Assembly: GCA_903884455.1 (NCBI GenBank)
Contig: CAISEW010000005.1
Span: 1-64,000, forward strand
DNA: 64,000 nt
Source of the DNA: an uncultured Chloroflexota bacterium
GTDB taxonomy: Bacteria; Chloroflexota; Dehalococcoidia; GIF9; AB-539-J10
Reading direction: 5' to 3'
In this document: one piece after another, positions 1-6,161 of the stretch
How positions within the stretch are numbered: position 1 is the first letter of the stretch
How the letters are laid out: every line of letters begins with the position of its first letter
Notes under the pieces: generated by a model
Told to the model about the DNA's origin: nothing
The model's input: only the letters and a program-made list of their open reading frames with translations
Databases searched by the model: none
Program-made: the position numbers and the translations under genes

Positions 1-252
1 CTTCAATGTCGCTTCACCTCCTGCTTGTCCTAGCTCTGAGAAAAATTGGCTTTTGATTAACGACCCACAGACAGGGCACAGGGTAGGATGATTGTCCCGC
101 GTCCTTAACCCGCCTAATCTGCCAGTCTCGACTCTGTCCATATCTTTCTTTAACCTCTGGATACTGGATGGGTAAGAGGGGTTCCCGGCGGCGATGGCCA
201 GTCGTCTCTTATCGCGGGTTCTTATGATATTTATGTTATCCCCACAGCCCAA
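1..252 (-). CDS. Partial protein with CxxC zinc-ribbon half, cut by window edge
   Basis: An open frame without stops runs 84 codons from a TTG at 252 off the left edge of the window. The product is basic at first, then reads GRLGGLRTRD followed by CPVCGSLI, which looks like half of a zinc ribbon; the other cysteine pair would lie outside the window. I do not recognise the family. It sits beside phage-type regulators, so it may belong to a decayed mobile element. The start is uncertain: an in-frame TAG lies two codons upstream of the TTG, and no clear Shine-Dalgarno is visible. Confidence 0.4.
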   Translation of the reverse strand, partial: MGCGDNINIIRTRDKRRLAIAAGNPSYPSSIQRLKKDMDRVETGRLGGLRTRDNHPTLCPVCGSLIKSQFFSELGQAGGEATLK

Positions 253-292
253 TTCCTACCCGCCCAGTATTCAGTTGTTAAAGTGCTAAACC

Positions 293-541
293 TTATGGTT
301 TATCTTTGGCATTATTGGGACAACTCTTGGCATCACTAGCCAAAAAAATTAGAATATCTGCTTGAAGCTCAGGGAAGGCAGCCGAGATACCTTTCAATAT
401 CTTAGTTCCTAGTGGGATTTTCCCACTTCTAGTTCCCTGGTAAAGTTGCCTTGAACAGTTCAATCGCTTCGCTATCTCACTATCGGTCAGCCCTTCCCTC
501 GATTGAATCTCTTTTATTTTGGTCAGTAGTGTCACTTCCAT
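293..541 (-). CDS. Small HTH regulator, Cro/XRE-like
   Basis: This 82-aa protein is little more than one helix-turn-helix: residues 8-50 contain REGLTDSEIAKRLNCSRQLY, the usual XRE/Cro spacing of two helices around a turn. It is divergent from a LexA-fold regulator 172 bp away, the arrangement of a phage or integrative-element lysogeny switch. Its promoter (TTGACA, 17 bp, TAAGAT at 548-576) would start transcription at about the ATG itself, so the message is probably leaderless. Target genes are unknown. Confidence 0.6.
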   Translation of the reverse strand: MEVTLLTKIKEIQSREGLTDSEIAKRLNCSRQLYQGTRSGKIPLGTKILKGISAAFPELQADILIFLASDAKSCPNNAKDKP

Positions 542-547
542 GCCAAT

Positions 548-576
548 ATCTTAGCACCATGCCAAAACCTTGTCAA
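548..576 (-). promoter_or_regulatory. Promoter of the Cro-like gene with overlapping operator
   Basis: Reading the minus strand, TTGACA (576-571), 17 bp and TAAGAT (553-548) form a good sigma-70 promoter. The 10-mer GTGCTAAGAT, which contains the -10 box, recurs on the plus strand at 691-700 just before the divergent gene. Predicted +1 coincides with the ATG at 541. A repressor bound to the 10-mer would block the polymerase directly. Confidence 0.6.
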
Positions 577-690
577 TACCCCCCTTAGCTTTGGTGGCAA
601 AATTAGCACAAACTTTCTATTTTGTATCTGGCTTACAATAGGTTAGAACATTTGTCCTAGAACACAAGACCTTCCCTTTTCCTCCAATAA

Positions 691-700
691 GTGCTAAGAT
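691..700 (+). promoter_or_regulatory. Operator-like copy of GTGCTAAGAT before the LexA-fold gene
   Basis: This is an exact inverse copy of the 10-mer at 548-557, placed 13 bp before the start codon at 713, with TAAGAT in a plausible -10 position. The -35 region is poor, which suits a regulated promoter. Related TTAGCAC half sites occur at 603-609 and 719-725. Confidence 0.45.
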
Positions 701-712
701 TTTGGCTCTAGA

Positions 713-1345
713 ATGGCATTAGCACAGAAGTTAAAGGAACTCAGGAAAGAACGAGACTGGACGCAAGAGGAAGTCGCCAAGCGTTCAGGCTTAGGTAGGC
801 GAACTGTTTCTTATTGGGAAAAAAAGGATAGAAAGAGACCCCCAGCCAATATTTTATTAGGATTTGCCCGTGCCTACAACATCAAGCCTGAAGAACTCTA
901 TCAGGCTGCGGGGTATATCAAAGAAACTAAAATCCCTTATCACCTTGAGGCCCCTGAGGAAATCCTTGATAAGCTGAGGCTCGCTACTCCCGTATCAATC
1001 CCTGTCTATACCGAGTTTCCCTTTCATGCCGGGGACTCCGCGGAGCCTGTGGACTTTGTGTATAGAGCCCGTCCTAAAACTACCGGCAAGAACATTGAAG
1101 GTTATTTGGTTCATGGCAGTTGTCTTGAATCCCAGGTGTCCAGTGGCGATATTATCATCATTGATAGACAAGGGGAGATGAACAATGGCGATATAATAGT
1201 CTGTCTTGTTGATAATGAGCTGCGCATAGGTCGCCTCAGAAAGATAGCCGATGAGCTTTGGTTAGAGAATAATAATAGTAGAATCAAATTGCAAGATTGC
1301 CAGATAGCAGCCCCGGTCATCGAGGTTATAAGGAGGTTGAAATGA
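713..1345 (+). CDS. Phage-repressor-like regulator: XRE HTH plus catalytically dead S24/LexA fold
   Basis: The 210-aa product has an N-terminal XRE helix-turn-helix (residues 3-62, KLKELRKERDWTQEEVAKRS) and a C-terminal S24/LexA-like domain (about 93-208). In self-cleaving family members the pocket reads GDSM with a Ser nucleophile and a Lys about 35 residues later. Here the pocket reads G135-S-C-L, putting Cys137 at the Ser position, and the Lys position in RIGRL is Gly173. It is therefore probably not cleaved on RecA activation and acts as a dimeric repressor switched another way. It overlaps the next gene by ATGA, so the two are likely co-translated. A Cys nucleophile cannot be excluded. 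Confidence 0.75.
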   Translation: MALAQKLKELRKERDWTQEEVAKRSGLGRRTVSYWEKKDRKRPPANILLGFARAYNIKPEELYQAAGYIKETKIPYHLEAPEEILDKLRLATPVSIPVYTEFPFHAGDSAEPVDFVYRARPKTTGKNIEGYLVHGSCLESQVSSGDIIIIDRQGEMNNGDIIVCLVDNELRIGRLRKIADELWLENNNSRIKLQDCQIAAPVIEVIRRLK

Positions 1346-1731
1346 AAAAGGCAGGAGTTATTATCGGTATTATAGCGGTCATAGCTATTATTGCTGGAAC
1401 CGCAATCTGTGTTCTTTCTATTCCGCCCGAATCATCTACTCCACCATATACTGCGTTACCCAGTGTCGTATATAAAATAACGGGAACGGCTAAGGCGGTA
1501 GATGTAACACTTAGTAATCCTACGGGCGGAACAGAGCAATACAGTGGTGTGTACCTTCCCGTACAAGTTACCTATAATTCGTTCTCTGATAGTTTCGTTT
1601 ATATATCTGCGCAAAATGATGGTTCATACGGAAGTGTGACAGTCTCGATTTATGTAAATAATGCACTTTTCAAAACCTCAACAAGCTCAGGTGCTTACGT
1701 GATAGCGACGGCTTCCGGGATGATTAAATAA
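1342..1731 (+). CDS. MmpS-like membrane-anchored beta-sandwich protein
   Basis: The start at 1342 is set by AGGAGG at 1331-1336 and the ATGA overlap with the repressor gene. The 129-aa product has one N-terminal membrane segment (residues 4-27), a short Pro/Ser linker, and a beta-rich outer domain with VVYKITGTAKAVDVTLSNPT, GGTEQ, YISAQNDG and SSGAYVIATASG. That order matches the MmpS-type C-terminal domain of small actinobacterial envelope proteins. No MmpL partner is nearby. Co-transcription with a repressor suggests a gene expressed in the maintained state of an element, perhaps envelope-directed immunity, but that is inference. Confidence 0.6.
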   Translation: MKKAGVIIGIIAVIAIIAGTAICVLSIPPESSTPPYTALPSVVYKITGTAKAVDVTLSNPTGGTEQYSGVYLPVQVTYNSFSDSFVYISAQNDGSYGSVTVSIYVNNALFKTSTSSGAYVIATASGMIK

Positions 1732-1780
1732 GGGAAGATACCCTCCAGGTATTGTCCTTGCTACTTTTTATAGTATCGGA

Positions 1781-1825
1781 CTTTTAATCAGGGTGTCGGG
1801 AGTTCGAGTCTCCCACGGCTCACCA
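1781..1825 (+). pseudogene. 3' fragment of a tRNA-Lys(UUU) gene including CCA
   Basis: The stretch carries an anticodon loop CTTTTAA, the 3' anticodon strand TCAGG, variable loop GTGTC, a perfect T-arm (GGGAG TTCGAGT CTCCC, 1798-1814), acceptor strand ACGGCTC, A73 and CCA. No 5' half (GAGCCGT or similar) precedes it, so it cannot fold as a tRNA. Such 3' ends are typical of attachment sites left by integrases. The 17-bp core CTTTTAATCAGGGTGTC recurs at 12404-12420. Confidence 0.75.
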
Positions 1826-1857
1826 AAGCTATCAGACAAGATTCTCCCCCGGATTAT

Positions 1858-1910
1858 TGATAAAATCAGGGTGTCAGAACACCAGGTCAACCGACACCCT
1901 GATTTTATCA
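1858..1910. repeat. Perfect 18-bp inverted repeat carrying the tRNA-Lys core
   Basis: TGATAAAATCAGGGTGTC (1858-1875) is followed after 17 bp by its exact reverse complement (1893-1910). The inner 12 bp, AATCAGGGTGTC, equal the tRNA-Lys core found at 1786-1797, 12344-12355 and 12409-12420. There is no T-run, so an intrinsic terminator is unlikely; a recombinase site with two arms is a better guess. Confidence 0.7.
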
Positions 1911-1944
1911 CTTCTAATACGGCTTGGAATATTTTGGGTGTTAA

Positions 1945-2175
1945 GAAATTGAGGTTGGCTATTCGGTTCTTTCTGAATTTCAGGGAGAGGGTTTAGCAAC
2001 GGAAATGGTAGCTGGTATAGTTCAATGGGCAAAGCACCAGCCTGAGGTAAGACAGATCGAGGCTGAGACAAATAATGATAATAGAGCTTCAATTCGGGTT
2101 CTAGAAAAGAATAGCTTTGTCTGTGTTGGCGTAGGATTGGAGCCCGATACAATCAGATTTCTCCACTGGTCCTGA
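1945..2175 (+). pseudogene. GNAT acetyltransferase remnant (C-terminal half)
   Basis: After an in-frame TAA at 1942, 76 codons read IEVGYSVLSEFQGEGLATEM and later IEAETNNDNRASIRVLEKNS. This is the acetyl-CoA-binding core and C-terminal part of a RimJ/RimL-like GNAT (Q-x-x-G-x-A/G loop as QGEGLA, and the N-x-A-S-x-R-V-L-E-K-x-x-F motif). The N-terminal half is missing and the break lies 34 bp from the inverted repeat, so the gene was probably truncated by the same rearrangement. Confidence 0.7.
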
Positions 2176-2280
2176 ATCATTTTGACACCCACATGCGTCA
2201 TACAAACTACAAATAATGACAATAATCTTCAAGTGAGGGTGATATTCCAGTGTTTTGTGCTGCCAGAGATTTGACCGTCG

Positions 2281-3549
2281 TCAGTCTATTTTCCGGCGGC
2301 GCAAATGCTCCGCCGTGTAGCCATATGCCCGCTTGAGCCACCCGGGCTGAAAATCGCTGAATAGCAATTCCCTGGCTTCAATCTGCGGCACCTTGCGCAC
2401 TTCCTTGATGCGCGGCAGGAAAAACAACGCCACGACGAGCCGAGCCACCCCTGACACTATGAAGATGGAGAGAAAATAGCTCCCCATAAAAGGCGGCAGG
2501 AGCGGTGCCACAATACCTCCAGTCAAAGACCCCACGCTGACGCCAATGAATATCAGAGAATTGTAGAGAGCTATGTAGCGCGTCCTGTTTTGCGGGGGAG
2601 CTGCATCGAAGATAAAGACGCTACTGGAAAGCTGGAAACCCGCCCATGCAAACCCGGAAAATAGCTGCATACCAATGAGCCACCAGAAGTTGTGGCTTAG
2701 CGCCCACCCGAGCGGTACAAATGGAACAAAGAGGGATGTGATTTTCAGCACCTTGATACTTCCCGCCCTGTCCATCCGTTTGCCCCACCATGGCATAGAA
2801 CCGACAGTCGCAAGGACCGCCACGGAGTTTATGATAGTGTAGACGATGTAGCTGAATTGAAGGTCGTCTAGCATATACGGCGAGAAAAACGGTCCGGCAA
2901 GAGTCGCCGTGAAATTTATCAGCGCGCAGAAAATTATGAACCTGCCGATATTGGTGGAGAACAAGCCCTGAGCTATTTGCAGCACGCCGTCATGGCTCCG
3001 CTTTTCAGTCACCGGGCTGAGCGGTTCATACATCTGTGACAGAAAATAGAACGAGATTAGCCGTGATGCAATTGCTCCGGCAAATATAATGGTGAAAGCC
3101 AGGTCAGTATTGCCGGTGAGCAATTGCAAGATGCCACCAGAGACATAGGTGAACACCCCGGAGATAAAGCCGGTAATGCGATTGCGCTGGCCAAAGTATC
3201 GGCCGCGCATCTGCGCCGGCACCAGGTCCGCCATCATGCTTCCCCACACGGGGTTCAAGGCAGAATCAAAGGCGGTACTCAAAGTCATGAACGCTATCAG
3301 CCACCAGACTTGGTGCGTCTGGAACAGATAGGGAATGAAGAGAATTGGCAGCCACATCAAAGCGTGCATAAGGGCCATGCGGAGTATGAAACCCTTTCGG
3401 CTCCCCATTCTTTCAGAGAGGGCCGGCACCGCGAACTGCACCGCTGCCATGGTGAAATTGGGCACGCTGGTGAGCAAGCCAATCTGCTGAATGCTGGCTT
3501 TCATTGTCAGTGCATATGGTGTAATGTAGTTCTGCGTCAACCCGAGCAT
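2281..3549 (-). CDS. Major facilitator superfamily transporter
   Basis: A 422-aa polytopic membrane protein with about 12 hydrophobic segments. The loop after the second helix reads LSERMGSRKGFILRMAL, the MFS motif A region, and MRGRYFGQRNRI resembles the corresponding loop of sugar/drug permease-like MFS proteins. The substrate cannot be read from sequence. The first ATG leaves the first helix short: the frame stays open upstream for about 40 codons and encodes SLRNSILDGSAYSV, which looks like the family's usual N-terminus, but only ATT, ATA or CTG could start it. A promoter (GTAACA, 17 bp, TATAAT at 3857-3885) lies about 300 bp upstream. Confidence 0.8.
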   Translation of the reverse strand: MLGLTQNYITPYALTMKASIQQIGLLTSVPNFTMAAVQFAVPALSERMGSRKGFILRMALMHALMWLPILFIPYLFQTHQVWWLIAFMTLSTAFDSALNPVWGSMMADLVPAQMRGRYFGQRNRITGFISGVFTYVSGGILQLLTGNTDLAFTIIFAGAIASRLISFYFLSQMYEPLSPVTEKRSHDGVLQIAQGLFSTNIGRFIIFCALINFTATLAGPFFSPYMLDDLQFSYIVYTIINSVAVLATVGSMPWWGKRMDRAGSIKVLKITSLFVPFVPLGWALSHNFWWLIGMQLFSGFAWAGFQLSSSVFIFDAAPPQNRTRYIALYNSLIFIGVSVGSLTGGIVAPLLPPFMGSYFLSIFIVSGVARLVVALFFLPRIKEVRKVPQIEARELLFSDFQPGWLKRAYGYTAEHLRRRKID

Positions 3550-4012
3550 TACGGAATAGGCTGAGCCATCAAGAATACTGTTCCTCAGGCTCTTTTTGAC
3601 CTGTTCCTCGCTCAGATTGGATGGAACATCACGAGGGCGGTGCGGAGGATGTATATCAACCGAAATGGTAGTTTACCTGCCTTGTGCGTAATGGAACCGG
3701 CGTATGCGTCCGGGTGTTGAGTCACATATAACGGTTTCACAGACAATTGCACCCGGATTTCGCTCAAGCCAAGACCCCCGACGTGCTCCCCACTTGAGCC
3801 ATGAGAGAAAGAAACATTGTGAGAGCTTGTGTACGGAAGCAACCATCGATGGGCTCATTATATTGGGCGGGAATTACCCTGTTACCATCGGCGGTATGAT
3901 ATGTCTTTGTTGGTCAATTGTCAACGGGTTGAACAAAGTAGCATTTCGTTACTATTGAAGAAGCGAATAGAGCATAGCAATCTTGCTCTCGAATTTAGAG
4001 TGGCCAGCATCC
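3550..4012. other. Gene-free stretch with promoter for the MFS gene
   Basis: I see no convincing gene here. On the minus strand, GTAACA at 3885-3880, 17 bp and TATAAT at 3862-3857 form a promoter aimed at the MFS gene, with a leader of roughly 300 nt. Part of the leader is in frame with the transporter and may be its lost N-terminal coding sequence. Confidence 0.5.
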
Positions 4013-4357
4013 CTATTTTTTGTTCCTGATAGCTTCCAACTTAGCCTTGGCCTTAACGACTCTGGTGTGGAAGTTATTCAGCTTGTCACATGGGTACTCT
4101 ACGCAGTAGCCACAATTCAATACTTTTCTATCAGCACCACATTTTCTTATTTCGCACACCTTGCAATAACCAATCTGTACATTACCGACTGCTAAGCAAC
4201 CATTGCAATTAATATCTTCAGTCTTGAAGGTGTGTTGATATTGTCTGCTCCATTCTTCGGCAATCTTAGCCCTGGCCTTATTATCGTTTTTTTTGGTTGC
4301 CTTATACGTTGGGCATTCAGTACAAACGAGACCGCAATAAGCTACCATTTCTTGCAT
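4013..4357 (-). CDS. DUF3795-type cysteine-rich protein
   Basis: A 114-aa soluble protein starting MVAYCGLVCTECPTYKAT after a short leader, with later CNGC, CKVC, IRKC and NCGYCVEYPC clusters. This spacing of Cys pairs around a central WS motif matches the DUF3795 family, common in anaerobes and thought to bind metal or an iron-sulfur cluster; the function is unknown. An ATG three codons downstream is an alternative start. It stands alone, with its own short upstream region. Confidence 0.75.
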   Translation of the reverse strand: MQEMVAYCGLVCTECPTYKATKKNDNKARAKIAEEWSRQYQHTFKTEDINCNGCLAVGNVQIGYCKVCEIRKCGADRKVLNCGYCVEYPCDKLNNFHTRVVKAKAKLEAIRNKK

Positions 4358-4748
4358 ATTTTCTCCTTATCTGATATCACTACTACGAATGGCACTAAGC
4401 CATCTGTCGGCTGGCAGTTAATCAACTAACTGTAATTATACCTGATCACCATCAATGCCTAAATTTGGTAATGCGTCTTAGCAAAGAATCGCCAAGTCTA
4501 ATTCGAATCCCGAGGAAACTGAGGAAAAACTGGTTAAAGCCGCCTTCCCTTATCACATTAACTCAATTTGTTACACTGATTCTGAATGAGAAAAAGAGCT
4601 TCTTACACTTAAGTGCATGTCGACATCCCGATGTTTGTCCAACAGTATATAAAATTCGAAGTTAAATAATTCGTAGTTTGATTTAGCTGGTATCTCTATC
4701 TATAATGACCTTGTTATTAGTTTGATAGAAATGTGAAGAAGGATAAAA
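4358..4748. other. Gene-free stretch, possibly a decayed coding region
   Basis: No intact gene is supported. Around 4500-4660 one frame reads NPEETEEKLVKAAFPYHINS and then breaks at a stop, which might be an old remnant, but I cannot place it in a family. Confidence 0.3.
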
Positions 4749-5171
4749 ATGACTTACACAAGCGATGAAGTAGGGCAAATATTGAATCAATTTAAGGAAA
4801 CTCAATTTGTTGCATTGGCCACCATCGATGGAATACGACCAAGAGTAAGGCCAATGACACTGATATATTTGGATCGTAGGTTCTGGATGGTGACCTCTAC
4901 TTCCAGTAACAAAGTTATACAAATTAAGCAGAATACAAATGTAGAGTTTACCTATCAATTCACTGAGAAGAGCGAGGACTGTTGTATACGAATACTAGGA
5001 AAAGCTAAAATCATTAAAGATAAGAAGACAAAAACCAGCATCGCAAAACGGATTGTTTTTTTTAACAATTATTGGTCTAGCCCCGAAGATCCTGATTACA
5101 CCTTACTGGAAATTTTACCTGATGAACTGCAATATGTCGCCCCCTCAGGCATGAAACAATTCCGGTTATAG
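4749..5171 (+). CDS. Pyridoxamine 5'-phosphate oxidase-like (split-barrel FMN) protein
   Basis: This 140-aa protein reads FVALATIDGIRPRVRPMTLI near the N-terminus, the typical first strands of PNPOx-like split-barrel flavin proteins, followed by FWMVTSTSSNKVIQIKQNTN. It is too short and lacks the C-terminal motif of true PdxH, so a general FMN- or F420-binding reductase of small molecules is more likely. GAAGGAT lies 6 bp before the ATG. It is monocistronic in a patch with remnants on both sides. Confidence 0.75.
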   Translation: MTYTSDEVGQILNQFKETQFVALATIDGIRPRVRPMTLIYLDRRFWMVTSTSSNKVIQIKQNTNVEFTYQFTEKSEDCCIRILGKAKIIKDKKTKTSIAKRIVFFNNYWSSPEDPDYTLLEILPDELQYVAPSGMKQFRL

Positions 5172-5399
5172 TCATTTTCATCTTGCGTATTAACGCTCTC
5201 AAATTCATTTTTTACAAAGGGATTATCTCACTATGTCAGTTAAGAAACCACTATTTTTATACTATAATCCTAAACGGCAATCCTATATATGGTTGAAAAG
5301 TGATGCCGATGTTTGTTAAATGGTAACAATTTAGTAGAAAGTTATCCAACAAGATAGCATATTGTTGGATATCTCCGGGTGTTTACCCAAACCACGAAC

Positions 5400-5657
5400 T
5401 TAGCACAGGCTTCTCGGCGGCGTATAAAGCTGGCGCATATGTTCTGACCTTAGAGCTAGATTGGGTACATATTCAACCTTTTCTGTTCCTACTGTCAAGG
5501 CCGTCGCAATGGTGTCGTTATCCCAACCCTTTTCCAGAGCCAACAAAATCAAGTCCAACTTTTCATAGGGAATCCTGATCGCGTCCTCATCGACAATCCC
5601 TGGAATAATGTCCGGTGAAAAAGCTTTGTTTACGATCTCTGAGTTTAACGCACCCAC
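5400..5657 (-). pseudogene. nadE: Remnant of NH3-dependent NAD+ synthetase (C-terminal part)
   Basis: The frame reads SPDIIPGIVDEDAIRIPYEK, LDLILLALEKGWDNDTIA and, at the end, VEYVPNLALRSEHMRQLYTP. This follows the C-terminal stretch of NadE (PSA-x-L-x-P-G-Q-T-D-E, then Y-x-x-L-D-x-I-L and the terminal S-x-H-K-R-x-x-P), but the ATP-pyrophosphatase half (SGGxDS) is absent and the terminal KR is changed. The GTG start is therefore arbitrary. It is best read as a decayed fragment on the minus strand. Confidence 0.6.
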
Positions 5658-5802
5658 GAAGCCCGAGAACTGAGTTGATGTAGTGCCGCTCCCTAGCTAT
5701 TTTCGCGGGGCTCTTATGTATTCTGTTGCCATAAGTCATATTGGAAGGGAACCTGCGAGACGTTCCGGGGAGTATTACCTGTGCGACAAGATGGACGTCC
5801 TA

Positions 5803-5831
5803 TTGACAAATTCTCAGAGGCACGTTATGAT
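5803..5831 (+). promoter_or_regulatory. Strong sigma-70 promoter upstream of the oligopeptide importer
   Basis: TTGACA at 5803-5808, 17 bp, TATGAT at 5826-5831: five of six -10 bases and a perfect -35. Transcription would start near 5838, leaving a leader of about 320 nt before the binding-protein gene. Confidence 0.75.
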
Positions 5832-5837
5832 GTAAGT

Positions 5838-6161
5838 TCACAGTAGTTGCAGCTAGGGGTAACCGTTGTCTCCGTCCGAAAAAGAGTGAGGTTTATGTTC
5901 GTGAGGCTGCCTGCGTGAATTAGTATCGGAGAGGTGCCGGGTGTCTGTTCCCCAGGTTCACCGGCTTTCTTACAAGCGCAGGCAGACTGTGAAAAAAGAG
6001 CTGGAAAGGATCGCTTATTTACAGACCCACTTAACAAGATTTTAATATAAGTAGCGTACTCTTCGAGATAAACAAATCCAAAAAAGGGAGGTGATGCCTA
6101 TCGACCGAGAGTTTAGATAACCAAATTATTGCTTGAAGAAATTTAAACAAAGGAGGTTGGA
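5838..6161 (+). other. Long structured leader of the ABC importer operon
   Basis: The leader contains CTGCCTGCG (about 5908-5916) and its exact complement CGCAGGCAG (about 5979-5987). Inside that, GCCGGGTG pairs with CACCGGC around 5938-5967 with one bulge. Two such nested helices suggest a stable RNA fold. I could not match it to a T-box, cobalamin or other riboswitch I know. AGGAGGT just before 6162 is the ribosome site for the first gene. One frame through 5950-6040 could encode about 30 basic residues, but no start is convincing. Confidence 0.4.

Noticed and set aside
1858-1910. Inverted repeat as intrinsic terminator
   Set aside because: The stem is AT-rich at its base and is not followed by a T-run on either strand; the match to tRNA-Lys cores explains it better.
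1793-1996. Plus-strand frame across the tRNA fragment and inverted repeat
   Set aside because: It reads through the tRNA-Lys 3' end and palindrome, so any protein would be an accident; the GNAT remnant uses another frame.
5825-6037. Minus-strand 70-aa frame in the importer leader
   Set aside because: It lies opposite the strong plus promoter and the structured leader, has no ribosome site and no recognisable domain.
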